Made by a program: the position numbers and the translations under genes
Shown: in pieces, positions 8,855 to 18,372 of the stretch
How positions within the stretch are numbered: position 1 is the stretch's first letter
How the letters are laid out: every line of letters begins with the position of its first letter
Notes under the pieces: generated by a model
What the model was told of the DNA's origin: nothing
Database searches by the model: none
Seen by the model: only the letters and a program-made list of their open reading frames with translations
Assembly (NCBI GenBank): GCA_019075865.1
Contig: JAGXAN010000001.1
Coordinates: 372,001-436,000 of the forward strand
Length of the DNA stretch: 64,000 nt
DNA from: Hyphomicrobiales bacterium
Lineage (GTDB): Bacteria > Pseudomonadota > Alphaproteobacteria > Rhizobiales > Beijerinckiaceae
Reading direction: 5' to 3'

Positions 8855-10117
8855 TCAAGAATATCCTGCACTGCCCATACGCATCAAGCTAGGCTTTTGC
8901 AGGGCAATTTCCCCCGATAACAGCTGATTATAGACATGCAGCATCGCTGCATTCATCCGCTCAATCGAGAAATTGCCCTCCACATGCGCCCGCGCCCGCT
9001 CGGCCAATGCCTCTCGCGCACTCGCGCCCATGGCGATCACTTCTGCCACCGCATGGGCCAGGGCGGGCGCATCGCCGGCGGGAACCTGCCAACCGGTTCG
9101 CTCGCGCGCCTCGACGCGGGGCGGCACCAGCACAGTTTCGGCAACGGCACCGAGGTCGGAAGCGATCACCGGGGTTCCCACCCCTTGCGCCTCCACCGCG
9201 ACACGGCCAAAGCCCTCCGGCACCAGCGAAGGCACGCAGATCACCGCCGCCGCCAGATAGGCCGCTGGCATATCCGCGCAATTGCCCACCCGTTTCACGA
9301 TATTATCGAGCCTGTATTTGGCGATCAGCGCATCCAGTTCACCGGCATAGCCGGTGCGGCCCTGTTCATCACCCGCCAAAATGAACCGCGCGTCTTCCAG
9401 TCCTTTTTCCTGCAAAATATGCGCCGCTTCGATCAGCACTTTCTGGCCCTTGATGCTGGTGAGGCGTCCGGGCAGCAGAATGATGCGCTCGTGGCTGGCA
9501 ACGCCCCAGCTTTCACGCAATTGCCGCACCCGCGCACTCGAAACATTTTCGGCGCGGAACTGCGAAAAATCGGTGCCGCATTCGATCACCTGAACGCGCG
9601 GCATCGCACCGGGGTAATTTTGCGCGATAATATCGGCGGTATAATGGGAATGGGCTATCACCGCATCGCCGCGCGCCATGATCGAGTTATAGCGCAGCTT
9701 CAGCGCCGAGGTGCCGCCGTAATTGGCGTGATAGGAAGTCACGAAAGGAATGCGCATTTTGCGCAGCGACGCCAGCGCCACCCAAGCCGGCGCTCTTGAA
9801 TGCGCATGGATAATATCCACCGATTCGGCATGCAGGATCTTGGCAAGACGACGCGAATTCAGGCTCATCTGCAACGGATTCTTGCTGGCCGCCGGAAACG
9901 GAATCCACACCCCGCCAAGCGCTTGCAATTCGCTGACCAGGCGGCCACGCTCGCAAGCCACCAGTGCCCGAGCGCCGGCATGGGCCAGGGCTGCAGCTAT
10001 ATCGAGAACCGTGCGTTCGGCCCCGCCCGCATCCAGCTTGGGGATGATCTGCAAAATCGTGCGTCCCTGCAGCGTGTCTGGTGCAAAGCTATCGTAAAAC
10101 GCGGCCGCCCCCTTCAT
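8855..10117 (-). CDS. Glycosyltransferase family 4
   Basis: Retaining GT-B glycosyltransferase of about 420 residues that moves a sugar from a nucleotide-sugar donor onto a lipid- or glycan-linked acceptor at the inner membrane. The N-terminal domain opens with [17 protein letters not shown] and includes HAHSRAPAW. The C-terminal donor domain has [11 protein letters not shown] and the E-x7-E signature in [19 protein letters not shown]. The ATG at 10117 is preferred: GAGG is 8 bases upstream; a start at 10150 lacks this. It lies upstream of infC on the same strand, with its stop 119 bp from the ATT. Donor and acceptor are unknown; envelope polysaccharide or LPS is the usual role. Confidence 0.85.
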   Translation of the reverse strand: MKGAAAFYDSFAPDTLQGRTILQIIPKLDAGGAERTVLDIAAALAHAGARALVACERGRLVSELQALGGVWIPFPAASKNPLQMSLNSRRLAKILHAESVDIIHAHSRAPAWVALASLRKMRIPFVTSYHANYGGTSALKLRYNSIMARGDAVIAHSHYTADIIAQNYPGAMPRVQVIECGTDFSQFRAENVSSARVRQLRESWGVASHERIILLPGRLTSIKGQKVLIEAAHILQEKGLEDARFILAGDEQGRTGYAGELDALIAKYRLDNIVKRVGNCADMPAAYLAAAVICVPSLVPEGFGRVAVEAQGVGTPVIASDLGAVAETVLVPPRVEARERTGWQVPAGDAPALAHAVAEVIAMGASAREALAERARAHVEGNFSIERMNAAMLHVYNQLLSGEIALQKPSLMRMGSAGYS

Positions 10118-10240
10118 CCACAAATCCTCTTGTCTGGTGCGCTTTGGCATGTTGCTAATTCTGAGACGCCAGCATTATGTTGAATTTAGAGTAAACGCCA
10201 ATGAAACACCGCCTTGGCCGGCGATTTTGCGAGGCACGAA

Positions 10241-11026
10241 TTGGAAAACAAGGTCGAATATCTCCGTATTTCCGGCACTGAACCGCGCGACATTGCCTAT
10301 ATTTGGCAGGAGGCACGACCGGCGCAGGCGCAGGTGGCCAGCCTCGTCTGGTTGCCGGGCTTCAAATCCGACATGGTCTCGACCAAGGCAACCGCGCTGG
10401 CGCAATGGGCGCAGGCGCAGGGCCGCGCCCTGTTGCGCTTTGACTATTCGGGACATGGCCAGTCCACGGGCGATTTTGCAAAGGCTACCATCAGCCAATG
10501 GGTCGAAGACACGCTCGCCATTCTCGACCATGTCAAGCTGGCACGGATGACCTTGGTTGGCTCATCCATGGGCGGATGGCTGGCCCTGCTGGTGGCGCGC
10601 GAATTGGCGCAACGGGGCAAAGCCGACCAGATTGCGGCCATGGTGCTGATCGCCCCTGCCGTCGATTTCACGCAAAAGCTGATTTGGGAGCGCTTGCCGC
10701 CGCAGGTGCAGCAGCAGATCATCGACGAGGGCGAATGGCGTCGGCCTTCGGCTTATGCCAATGAGGCCATGCCCATCACCCGGCAATTGTTTGAGGATGG
10801 TCGCAAACATCTGTTGTTTGGCGGCGAAATCCGCAGCTACGCGCCTTTGCACATCCTGCAGGGCATGCAAGACCCGGACGTGCCTTTCAGCCACGCGCTG
10901 GAACTGGTTGAGCATATGGCGGGGGACGAAGTGTTGCTGACCCTGATCAAGTCCGGCGACCACCGCCTGTCAACGCCGCATGATATTGAAAGGCTGATGG
11001 CGACCATTTCTGCCATGCCAAAATAG
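10241..11026 (+). CDS. Alpha/beta hydrolase
   Basis: Serine hydrolase of about 261 residues. The nucleophile elbow GSSMGG is at residues 107-112 (Ser109), the likely acid Asp is in DPDVPF, and the catalytic His is in SGDHRLS near the C-terminus. The oxyanion part is in LPGFKSDM, and RFDYSGHGQS is typical of esterase-like members. The family resembles mammalian ABHD10 (thioesterase or depalmitoylase), which is only a hint. TTG at 10241 is taken as start because GAGG lies 7 bases before it. A strong terminator follows at 11051. Confidence 0.8.
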   Translation: MENKVEYLRISGTEPRDIAYIWQEARPAQAQVASLVWLPGFKSDMVSTKATALAQWAQAQGRALLRFDYSGHGQSTGDFAKATISQWVEDTLAILDHVKLARMTLVGSSMGGWLALLVARELAQRGKADQIAAMVLIAPAVDFTQKLIWERLPPQVQQQIIDEGEWRRPSAYANEAMPITRQLFEDGRKHLLFGGEIRSYAPLHILQGMQDPDVPFSHALELVEHMAGDEVLLTLIKSGDHRLSTPHDIERLMATISAMPK

Positions 11027-11050
11027 CCGCATTGCGACCGGTTAAACGGC

Positions 11051-11090
11051 CCGCACCCCAACCGTGACGGCTGGGGTGCGGCAGTTTTCT
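11051..11090. terminator. Intrinsic terminator between hydrolase and MFS gene
   Basis: CCGCACCCCA (11051-11060) pairs perfectly with TGGGGTGCGG (11072-11081), loop 11 bases with further pairing inside. A short T-run follows on the + strand. It separates two convergent genes. Confidence 0.8.
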
Positions 11091-11109
11091 CAATCTTCGT
11101 GGATGCGGA

Positions 11110-12756
11110 TCAGAACAGTTTGACCGCAACCGAAAGGGTTTCGTAGAGGCCAAACAACAGCGGCACCACAACAATCGTCCAGCCAATCAACGCGCCAGGG
11201 CTGTAACCGCCAAGCCCGATGCCATAGGATTGGGCAACCGGCGGAGCCTTGTTTTGGTGTTGTGCGCTGGCCAGTTCCGCGTCGCTCATGTGCCATTTGT
11301 CATCAACCGGGCGCACCAGCAAATTGGCGATGAACCCGACGATCAGGAAGGCCGACAACACATAGAAGGTGTAGTCGTAAAGCTGCGCCGTTGGTACGCC
11401 CGCCTTGATTTCCGCCTGCCGGATGAGACCGACCAGCGAAACGCCAATGGCACCGGCGGCCGACCAGGCGGTCAGCAGGCGACCATGGATGGCCCCCACA
11501 TATTGCGTTCCAAACAAATCGGCCAGATAGGCCGGAACGGTCGCAAAGCCACCACCATACATGGACAGGATCAAGCAGATGAACAGCACGAACAGGGCAA
11601 GGTGATTGCCATGGGCTGCCCAGGGCGACAGCGCATAAAGCGCAAACCCAAGCACAAAGAAAACCATATAGGTGTTCTTGCGCCCCAGTTTGTCGGACAG
11701 CGAAGCCCAGAAGAACCGTCCAAAAATATTGAACAGCGACAGCAACCCGGCAAAGCCGGCGGTAATGGCGGTGACGGCGGCCTTTTCAGGACCGGACAGC
11801 GCCGTAAATGCCGTTCCAACCTTGCCGATCAGCCCGCCGCCAAAAATCTCCTGCAACATGGGTGCGGCCATACCAATAACGCCAATACCCGCCGCAACGT
11901 TCAGGAACAGGGCCGCCCACAATAACCAGAATTGCGGTGTGCGATGCGCGTTCTCCAGCGCGACGCTGCGGGTTGAAATCAAGGCGGAGCGGGTCGCCGG
12001 CGGTGTCCAACCATCCGGACGCCATCCTGCCGGTGGCACGCGGTAGCTGAAGGCACCGATCATCATGTAAACCAGATAGCCGGCGGCCAAGGTCAGAAAT
12101 GTCGGGACAACGCCGATATCGGTTGTCGTCTTGAAATGCCCCATCAAAATGTTGGCAAGGGGCGCACCAACCATGGCACCGCCACCAAAACCCATGATCG
12201 CCATGCCGGTCGCCATGCCGCGCCGGTCGGGGAACCAACGGATCAGGGTCGACACCGGTGAGATATAGCCAATGCCAAGTCCGACGCCACCGAGCACGCC
12301 AAGCCCAAGCCAGAGCAACCAGAGCTGATGGATATGGATGGCAAAAGCGCCGACGACAAAGCCGCCAACCCAGCAAAGCGCGGCGACCACGCCAGCCTTG
12401 CGCGGGCCGACCCGTTCCAGCCAGCCACCAAAGGCCATGGCAGCCAGACCCAGAAACACGATGCCGATGGCAAAGGTCAGGGAGACGCCAAACACCGACC
12501 AGTCGCAGCTTGTGGTGAACAGCTCATTCCAGAGGCCGGAACCTGCCGGGCAGGCCACCGGCTTTGCGCCATTCAGGGCATGCGTCAGGGGCGACCAGAA
12601 AACGCTCAATCCATAGGCCATGCCGATACACAAATGAATGGCAAGCGCAGCGGGGGGAATGGTCCAGCGATTGAACCCTGGGCCGGCGATTATCCGCTCG
12701 CGGCTCAACAAGTCACCGCCCGGCTTGATGGCAGCGCCAGTCGCTATGGTCGACAT
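11110..12756 (-). CDS. OFA-family MFS carrier (oxalate/formate antiporter-like)
   Basis: Inner-membrane carrier of 548 residues with about twelve to fourteen hydrophobic segments. It belongs to the oxalate:formate antiporter branch of the major facilitator superfamily, whose members move small mono- or dicarboxylates. GLGIGYISPVSTLIRWFPDRRG is the typical loop after TM4-5. Compared with the roughly 400-450 residues of classical OFA carriers it has an extra periplasmic loop (ACPAGSG...TTSCDWS, two Cys that could pair) and a C-terminal extra membrane segment. AGGGAGA stands before the ATG. It is a single gene; no oxalate-degrading gene is near, so the substrate is open. Confidence 0.82.
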   Translation of the reverse strand: MSTIATGAAIKPGGDLLSRERIIAGPGFNRWTIPPAALAIHLCIGMAYGLSVFWSPLTHALNGAKPVACPAGSGLWNELFTTSCDWSVFGVSLTFAIGIVFLGLAAMAFGGWLERVGPRKAGVVAALCWVGGFVVGAFAIHIHQLWLLWLGLGVLGGVGLGIGYISPVSTLIRWFPDRRGMATGMAIMGFGGGAMVGAPLANILMGHFKTTTDIGVVPTFLTLAAGYLVYMMIGAFSYRVPPAGWRPDGWTPPATRSALISTRSVALENAHRTPQFWLLWAALFLNVAAGIGVIGMAAPMLQEIFGGGLIGKVGTAFTALSGPEKAAVTAITAGFAGLLSLFNIFGRFFWASLSDKLGRKNTYMVFFVLGFALYALSPWAAHGNHLALFVLFICLILSMYGGGFATVPAYLADLFGTQYVGAIHGRLLTAWSAAGAIGVSLVGLIRQAEIKAGVPTAQLYDYTFYVLSAFLIVGFIANLLVRPVDDKWHMSDAELASAQHQNKAPPVAQSYGIGLGGYSPGALIGWTIVVVPLLFGLYETLSVAVKLF

Positions 12757-12961
12757 GATGTAATCTCCCTAAAACATTGTTTTTTTGTTACGCGGGCTTT
12801 TAGACGGCGCAATTGGCTTGCCCGCAACCTATCTATAGCAAAAAAACTGCTTTTTGCGAAAGGAGCAATGGTTACCAAATCCCTAATCATAAAGTGTCAT
12901 ATATGCCGGCAAAGCCATGGATCCATGCGCTCAATCGGGCGGGCGCGCTGCGATCAGTATA

Positions 12962-15061
12962 TCAGGGCTTGCTGGCGGACGCGACTTGCGCCCCGGCATT
13001 GGGCACTTGTGCCAACAACTTCTCGATCCGCGTCCGCTCGCTGCGGAAGGCGGAAAGCTCCGTATTCGACAAATCCTTGGTGCCAGCCAGCTTCACCCGC
13101 ATCGGATCTTGAAACTCGTTGTTGATTTTCACTTCGTAGTGCAGATGCGGCCCGGTTGACAGGCCTGTGGTTCCGACATATCCGACAATCTGGCCCTGGC
13201 GCACGCGAGCGCCCGTGGCAATGCCGCGGCCAAATCCCGACATGTGATTATAGGTCGTCTCATAGCCATAGGCATGCTGGATTTCGACGCGGCGGCCATA
13301 GCCATTGGACCATCCTGCCTTGATAATCGTGCCATTGCCTGCCGCCAATATCGGGGTGCCGATCGGTGCGGCCCAATCTACGCCCGAATGCAGTTTGCGC
13401 GTGTGCAAAATCGGGTGATAGCGCCAGCCAAACGGCGACGACATATGGCCGCCATCAATGGGCTTGCGGATCAGGAATTTGCGTGAGGAATGCCCATCGG
13501 AATCGTAATAATCGACAATGTCCGAGCCACTGTCCCGGAAGCGGAAATAGCGGTGCGTTTCATTATGCGTCGTGATCGAGGCATAGAGCAATTCGTGCGC
13601 GTTCTTTTTCAGGTCCGGGTTGGTATAAAACGCTTGGAAAGAATCACCCGGCGACACCGGTGCGAGGAAATCAATGTCGTTGGCGAAAATGTTCACCATC
13701 TGCTGGATCAATTTTTTGGGCAGGTTCTGCTGGAGCGCGGTTTCATAGAAAGCGCTATAAAGCGACAGCCTGTCCTCATCATCCGCGCCGGGTTTGCGTT
13801 TTTCCTGCCCGTAATTGGATGTCATTTGCGGCACAAAAACGCCCGCGTCGTTGATCGCAAACACCGCCAGCAATTCATCTTCGGCGTAATCGCTGACCCG
13901 CACCAACTGGCGTGTTGAATCGGTCGTTCCGTCCCGGCTGAATTGCAGCTTCAATTGCTGGCCGCCACGAAACAGCCCCTTGTCCTTTTGCGCAAACGCG
14001 CTGGTGACGGACGTAATTTGCGCATCCGCTACGCCCGCCTCGCGCAACACGGCCGCCAGCGACTGGCCCTGACGGGTGCGAGCCACGATTTCATCTGGCG
14101 CGGCATTGGGCGAGGTGGCGGATTTTTCGAAAGTGGAGAGATTTTCCGGCACCATCTTCACTTTGATATCTGAGAACGGTGCGTTGCCAAATCCAGTGCC
14201 CTGCGGCTTGGCAGCGGCTCCCAATTTCAGGTCAATCGCGGCGCGGCTGGTGTGCATCAGCAGCAATTGTGGCGGTAATGCCAGACCTGCCCGATCGCCG
14301 GCAGCCAACGAAGTCTTGACCTCTTCCAGAATTTGCGACTCAATTTCCTTGCTGGATAATTCCCCGGTGAGGGGCTGATCCTGATGCGCATTGAGATCGA
14401 GCATCCGGAAAGACACTTCCGTATCGTCGAGGTTGGGCGCGCTCGTCGCCTGCGAACCACGCGGATTGGCGGCATTGGCGATCAGGTTGAGCGGATCAAA
14501 CTTGGGTACTTCATCGCCTATCCCCAGATTTGATAAAGCGAGCGGCGTCGATACATGCGTATAGCTCGCCGATGTCACGATTTCTTTGTCACCGACCCGC
14601 AGGGTTGAGGGTACCCGGAATGTCTGCTTGGCGGCAATGATGTCAACAGGTTGCACCAGACGATCGCCGCGATTGGGATCAATTTCCTCGCCCGTGCGGG
14701 CCTTGCTGGACGTGTCGGAGGCAAAATAAGGCCGATGAATGAGATTTTCACGATGCCCGAGCGCTGCGTAAATGGCGGCCCCGATCAGCAAGGCCCCCGA
14801 AAGGCCGGTAAGCGCCGTTCCGGCCAGCCAATGCAGCGACACACGGCGATGGTCATCGGCGGAGTGGCGCAGGCCATCAAGCTCAATCGCCGGTTCATGG
14901 CCAAGATCGACCGGGCTGAACATATCAGAAGACCGCCGCTTGCTGCGCCGCTCATCCCATGATTCCGGGCGCTGGGCTTTTTCATGGCGCTGGCCTTGCG
15001 ACAAAGCCTCGCTGCCCGCTCCAGAAGTGGCGCCTGTCGGATTGGTTGTGCGATCCAACAT
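12962..15061 (-). CDS. M23 peptidoglycan endopeptidase with membrane anchor
   Basis: Probable periplasmic murein hydrolase of 699 residues that cleaves peptide cross-links during wall growth. An N-terminal cytoplasmic stretch is followed by one membrane segment (about 80-102, LTGLSGALLIGAAIYAALG). A long linker leads to a LysM/opacity-like domain (RTRQGQSLAAVLREAGV) and the C-terminal M23 domain. There HSGVDWAAPIGTPI gives the first His and Asp zinc ligands and GPHLHYEVK the HxH motif, so the enzyme should be active rather than an EnvC/NlpD-like activator. It is a single gene with 547 bp to irr. Confidence 0.88.
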   Translation of the reverse strand: MLDRTTNPTGATSGAGSEALSQGQRHEKAQRPESWDERRSKRRSSDMFSPVDLGHEPAIELDGLRHSADDHRRVSLHWLAGTALTGLSGALLIGAAIYAALGHRENLIHRPYFASDTSSKARTGEEIDPNRGDRLVQPVDIIAAKQTFRVPSTLRVGDKEIVTSASYTHVSTPLALSNLGIGDEVPKFDPLNLIANAANPRGSQATSAPNLDDTEVSFRMLDLNAHQDQPLTGELSSKEIESQILEEVKTSLAAGDRAGLALPPQLLLMHTSRAAIDLKLGAAAKPQGTGFGNAPFSDIKVKMVPENLSTFEKSATSPNAAPDEIVARTRQGQSLAAVLREAGVADAQITSVTSAFAQKDKGLFRGGQQLKLQFSRDGTTDSTRQLVRVSDYAEDELLAVFAINDAGVFVPQMTSNYGQEKRKPGADDEDRLSLYSAFYETALQQNLPKKLIQQMVNIFANDIDFLAPVSPGDSFQAFYTNPDLKKNAHELLYASITTHNETHRYFRFRDSGSDIVDYYDSDGHSSRKFLIRKPIDGGHMSSPFGWRYHPILHTRKLHSGVDWAAPIGTPILAAGNGTIIKAGWSNGYGRRVEIQHAYGYETTYNHMSGFGRGIATGARVRQGQIVGYVGTTGLSTGPHLHYEVKINNEFQDPMRVKLAGTKDLSNTELSAFRSERTRIEKLLAQVPNAGAQVASASKP

Positions 15062-15608
15062 TCTCTAATTCTTGTCCGGTTTGCCCATGATGCCGCGTCT
15101 TCCCGCTTTTAATCGTTGGTGGCCGCAAGCGATGGCGAAGGCCCTTTCATCTCCAGGCTTGCCAGCGCAGATCGGCCACGTCATTCCAATGCAACCCTTC
15201 CCTTGTGCCAAACCCGGCTCCGCGCGTCAAATTGCTTCCAGAAAGGAGGGGCGCGCGATGCAAAATTCTTGTGCGCGGCCGCCACGCTTCCTGGTTCTGG
15301 CCATCCGTCTTGCCATCATCTTCGATGGTTCCATTCAGAATCCTGAACCATGGTATTCGGGCAAAACATGGCTCAATTGAGACATTGCCGCTGCGTGCGG
15401 CTTCGCATCGCCCCCCATTCGGGAATGGCGATTGGGCACCTGGCCACGGCATAATGGCACGCCATGCATTAAAACCATTGTGCGGCGACTGTTTTTTCGC
15501 TAATTTTCAATCAGAAATTTGCAGGGATTTGCGTGAACTGGCAAGGGCGGCAAGCCTTTCCAGTCAAGATCGCAGTCAGAGAAAGCCAGCAAGGATTGTA
15601 GGTTGTAT
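15062..15608. other. Intergenic region upstream of irr
   Basis: About 550 bp between divergent genes. Open frames exist on both strands but overlap each other, lack ribosome sites and encode Arg/Pro-rich sequence, so I read them as non-coding. I see no clear Irr operator or promoter. Confidence 0.5.
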
Positions 15609-16166
15609 ATGGTTGAAGTGGTTGCAAAGCTGAAGGTGGAGGCCGCGCCTGTTCAGACGCCCATCCGGTTTGGTTCGCCGATTGCGCGCGCTTCTGGCAG
15701 AAGCGGCATCAGCGGCAAAGCAGGTGTTGGGAGCGCCGAACTGGATGGCATGGCCGGGTGCCCCGTGCACGAACTGCGTGGCAAGCTGAGGCGCGCCGGA
15801 TTGCGGCCAACCCGCCAGCGCGTCGCGCTCGGCTGGCTGCTTTTTGCCAAGGGCAATCGTCATGTCACCGCCGAAAAGCTGTTTGACGAAGCCAGTGGCG
15901 CCCGTGTGCCGATCTCATTGGCGACCGTCTATAATACACTGCATCAATTCACCGAGGCGGGCCTTTTGCGCGAAATTGCGGTGGACGGCTCCAAAACCTA
16001 TTTTGACACCAATATCGCCGAACATCATCACTTCCTCGTCGAAGGCACCCAAACCTTGCTGGATATTCCAGGCGGCATGATCGAAGTCCGCAAACTTCCG
16101 GATGTGCCGCCGGATATGGAAATTGCCCGCGTCGACGTAGTCGTGCGCCTGCGCAGGAAAAAGTGA
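15609..16166 (+). CDS. irr: Iron response regulator Irr, Fur family
   Basis: Transcription regulator that senses iron through haem in rhizobia and relatives: present when iron is low, degraded when haem is plentiful. LRPTRQRVALGWLLF starts the winged helix; VPISLATVYNTLHQF is the recognition part. HHHFLVEG contains the His cluster, and RIARV-like ARVDVVVRLRRKK ends the protein as in known Irr. GCPVHELR just before the DNA-binding domain holds the Cys-Pro haem regulatory motif, here with Val where Bradyrhizobium has Trp. The N-terminal tail before it (about 50 residues) is longer than usual; ATG at 15609 or a later start near 15747 are both possible. Confidence 0.9.
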   Translation: MVEVVAKLKVEAAPVQTPIRFGSPIARASGRSGISGKAGVGSAELDGMAGCPVHELRGKLRRAGLRPTRQRVALGWLLFAKGNRHVTAEKLFDEASGARVPISLATVYNTLHQFTEAGLLREIAVDGSKTYFDTNIAEHHHFLVEGTQTLLDIPGGMIEVRKLPDVPPDMEIARVDVVVRLRRKK

Positions 16167-16191
16167 AACTCGTGCCAGCGCGCGAAGGCGA

Positions 16192-16779
16192 ATGACCCAG
16201 CCCTCCTCAACTTCAGATTCTGCCGGGCAGCCGATGGTCGCCCTGGGCATGCTCGGTGCCCCGCATGGTGTGCGCGGCGAAATCCGCTTGAAATCCTACA
16301 CCCAGAACGGCGCGGATTTTGCCGCCTATGGGCCGGTTGAGCTTCTGGGGCAGCGCCGGGTTCTCGCCATAGAGCGTTTTCGCCACCTGAAAGACGACAT
16401 GTTCGTGGTGAAATTCCGCGCCATTGAGGATCGGGACGCCGTTCAGTTGCTGGGCGGCCAGGAAATCGGCGTGCGCCGTGCCTTGCTGCCGCAGGCGGCC
16501 GAAGAAGAATTCTATCATGCAGATCTACTCGGCCTGACAGCGCAGACACTGGAGGGGACAGTGTTGGGCGTTATCCGTCAGGTGCATAATTTCGGAGCCG
16601 GGGACATCCTTGAAATTGCGCCTGCCAAGGGCGAGAGCCTGTTGCTGCCATTCACCCGCAAAATAGTGCCCCAGGTGGATATTGCCGGCGGCTTTGTGCG
16701 CATCGTGCTGCCCGAGGAAGTCGAGGCCGGTGATGCCCCGCCGCCGGTTCCAGCCGTGTCGGCCCGCCCGCCGAAATAG
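16192..16779 (+). CDS. rimM: Ribosome maturation factor RimM
   Basis: Binds S19 and helps assemble the head of the 30S subunit. The 195-residue protein has the N-terminal beta-barrel (GMLGAPHGVRGEIRLKS) and the C-terminal PRC-barrel (FYHADLLGLTA, then EIAPAKGESLLLPFT and VDIAGGFVRIVLPE). It begins 25 bp after irr on the same strand. This is not the usual rpsP-rimM-trmD setting, so rimM is displaced here and may share the irr transcript. The C-terminal 20 residues are Pro-rich. Confidence 0.92.
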   Translation: MTQPSSTSDSAGQPMVALGMLGAPHGVRGEIRLKSYTQNGADFAAYGPVELLGQRRVLAIERFRHLKDDMFVVKFRAIEDRDAVQLLGGQEIGVRRALLPQAAEEEFYHADLLGLTAQTLEGTVLGVIRQVHNFGAGDILEIAPAKGESLLLPFTRKIVPQVDIAGGFVRIVLPEEVEAGDAPPPVPAVSARPPK

Positions 16780-16788
16780 CCAGGGCAG

Positions 16789-17304
16789 CTAGTGCTGCGT
16801 CGTCGAGCCCGCAGCCTCAGGTGCCAGCGATTTCTGCATTAAAGTATTGGTGAGCCATTGGCCGTTGATGAACTTGCTGTTGCGCTGCATCGGCACAAAG
16901 CCGCGCATCGCCAGCAGCGTCTGCGCACAATCGCTGGCTTCCGCTTTCAGGGTGAGCATCTTGCGTCCCTGCGCCAGCAATTCCACTGCTGCGCACAGGT
17001 AGGTGGCGATGCCCTGGCGGGCAAAGGTCGGTGATGTATATAAAAGCGCAATGGTTCCATTGGCTTCGAGGCTTATAAAAGCGGCAACCCTGCCAGCTTT
17101 CATCGCCACCAGTGTCACGTTTTGGCTCAGCTTCTCGATGAAACCGGCTTCGTCCTCTGCCGCTTGCGCCCAGGCCAAGCATTGCTCTTCCGAATATTCC
17201 TCAATCGCGATTTCCGCGATGGCGGAGCGGAAAATTTCGATGAGCGTGTCGCCATCGCTGGGCAAAAACGGGCGTAATGAAACGCCGCCGGGAGCAGGGA
17301 TCAT
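16789..17304 (-). CDS. GNAT-family N-acetyltransferase
   Basis: Acetyl-CoA dependent acetyltransferase of about 171 residues. The start VSLRPFLPSDGDTLIEIF is the typical alpha1 region. ALLYTSPTFARQGIATYL is motif A with the acetyl-CoA pyrophosphate loop (Q/RxxGxA), and DCAQTLLAMRGFVPMQRN closes the fold. The substrate is unknown; the closest forms are YafP-like. The ATG at 17304 is used; an upstream reading would run into zapA. It lies 79 bp after zapA on the same strand and converges with rimM 9 bp away. Confidence 0.8.
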   Translation of the reverse strand: MIPAPGGVSLRPFLPSDGDTLIEIFRSAIAEIAIEEYSEEQCLAWAQAAEDEAGFIEKLSQNVTLVAMKAGRVAAFISLEANGTIALLYTSPTFARQGIATYLCAAVELLAQGRKMLTLKAEASDCAQTLLAMRGFVPMQRNSKFINGQWLTNTLMQKSLAPEAAGSTTQH

Positions 17305-17383
17305 GATCAGGCACTCATTGGGGCGGAACGGCCTGTTGTAAAGCACGCGATCCCGCATAGCGCAAGCGCATTCGCGCGCCAGG

Positions 17384-17755
17384 CTACATCGTGGTTTTGG
17401 GCCCCGACAACAATTGCGCCGCGCCCTCAATCCGTGAAGCGGCGGACCCGATGGCATCGGCTACTTCCTGAGACCACACCTCATTTTGCGAATGATAGCC
17501 GCTGCTTTCCTGCCGCGCATTCACCAAATCCACCTCCATTTCGGCGATTCGGCGTTTGGCTTCCCCCAATTCATCCGCGAAGGTCAGTGCCGCCATAACA
17601 ATGATGCGCTGGTCGCCGATTTCACCAAAACTGGTATGCAACTCAGCGATTTTGGCATCCACCGAGCGCGCCAGATCTTCCAGATGAGGTTCTTCGCCAT
17701 CCGCGCAAGCCATTCGGTAAACTCGGCCTGCAATGGTAACCGTAACCTGAGCCAT
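17384..17755 (-). CDS. zapA: Cell division protein ZapA
   Basis: Binds FtsZ filaments and bundles them at the division site. The 123-residue protein has the N-terminal beta-strand region VTVTIAGRVYRMACADGEE, then EDLARSVDAKIAEL and a C-terminal coiled coil. RIIVMAALTFADEL is the conserved family helix. It is followed 4 bp upstream by the DUF4164 gene in the same direction, the usual pairing in this order. No space remains for a 6S RNA gene between zapA and the GNAT gene. Confidence 0.9.
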   Translation of the reverse strand: MAQVTVTIAGRVYRMACADGEEPHLEDLARSVDAKIAELHTSFGEIGDQRIIVMAALTFADELGEAKRRIAEMEVDLVNARQESSGYHSQNEVWSQEVADAIGSAASRIEGAAQLLSGPKTTM

Positions 17756-17759
17756 GGCT

Positions 17760-18101
17760 CTACTCCACTTGATTGGGGGATTGCCGGTCCATTCGCGGTG
17801 GCTCGCTCATTTGCGGTGCCAACCGCTCGACCAGCGCCCGGACATTGGCGCTCACCCGCTCCAGCCTCTGGGCGACTTCCTCATTGGCGATTTGCAGATT
17901 TTTGGAATGCGCCAAGGTTCCGTCAAGGTCGACCGCCAGACGCGTGCGATCGTCCTGCAAAACAGCGAGTTCTTCATCCACATTGCCGCGCAGGGCATCC
18001 TCATTGGCACGCCGTTCGGATACGGCTTCGAGGCGGTCCAGAGCCAGATTGAGCTGCGACAAGGCTTCTTGCAGATTTTTGGGCAGACTCGTTAAAGACA
18101 T
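17760..18101 (-). CDS. DUF4164 coiled-coil protein
   Basis: Protein of 113 residues, nearly all predicted helix with heptad spacing, for example LSQLNLALDRLEAVSERR and EELAVLQDDRTRLAVDLD. It matches the small alphaproteobacterial family DUF4164, which is commonly found beside zapA. Function unknown; a role in division next to ZapA is suggested only by position. It ends 4 bp before the zapA start, so both are one operon, divergent from tkt. Confidence 0.78.
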   Translation of the reverse strand: MSLTSLPKNLQEALSQLNLALDRLEAVSERRANEDALRGNVDEELAVLQDDRTRLAVDLDGTLAHSKNLQIANEEVAQRLERVSANVRALVERLAPQMSEPPRMDRQSPNQVE

Positions 18102-18138
18102 CTCATCAACACGCTAGGCAAAAGCACCCTTGCCAATA

Positions 18139-18167
18139 GTTGACAAGCGCATGACACGCATGTCAAC
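18139..18167. promoter_or_regulatory. Inverted repeat upstream of tkt
   Basis: GTTGACA (18139-18145) and TGTCAAC (18161-18167) form a 7-bp inverted repeat. TGACACGCATGTCA inside it is a second, overlapping one (TGACA, cgca, TGTCA). It sits in the divergent promoter region and would suit a regulator of the sugar-phosphate cluster. The binding protein is unknown. Confidence 0.4.
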
Positions 18168-18372
18168 GGAAAATATACCCTCATGCACAATATAATCCCT
18201 TCAAATCATTTACAGTTGGGCTTGCCGACATGGTCTTTGCCGGAGCGGTTGCTTCAGATAATTACACAAATTTGAATGTGGCAATCCGTCGCCCTTTGCG
18301 ACACTCGTGAGTGATGGTAAGAGGAGAGAACTGATAAACAAATTACCAGAAAATTCTGGAGGGGAGAGACCA

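Noticed and set aside
15072-15633. Open reading frames between the M23 gene and irr
   Set aside because: Overlapping frames on both strands with Arg/Pro/Ser-rich sequence and no ribosome sites; typical of chance frames in GC-rich DNA.
17305-17383. 6S RNA gene (ssrS), often found after zapA
   Set aside because: Only 79 bp separate zapA from the next gene, too short for a 6S RNA, and no matching structure is seen.
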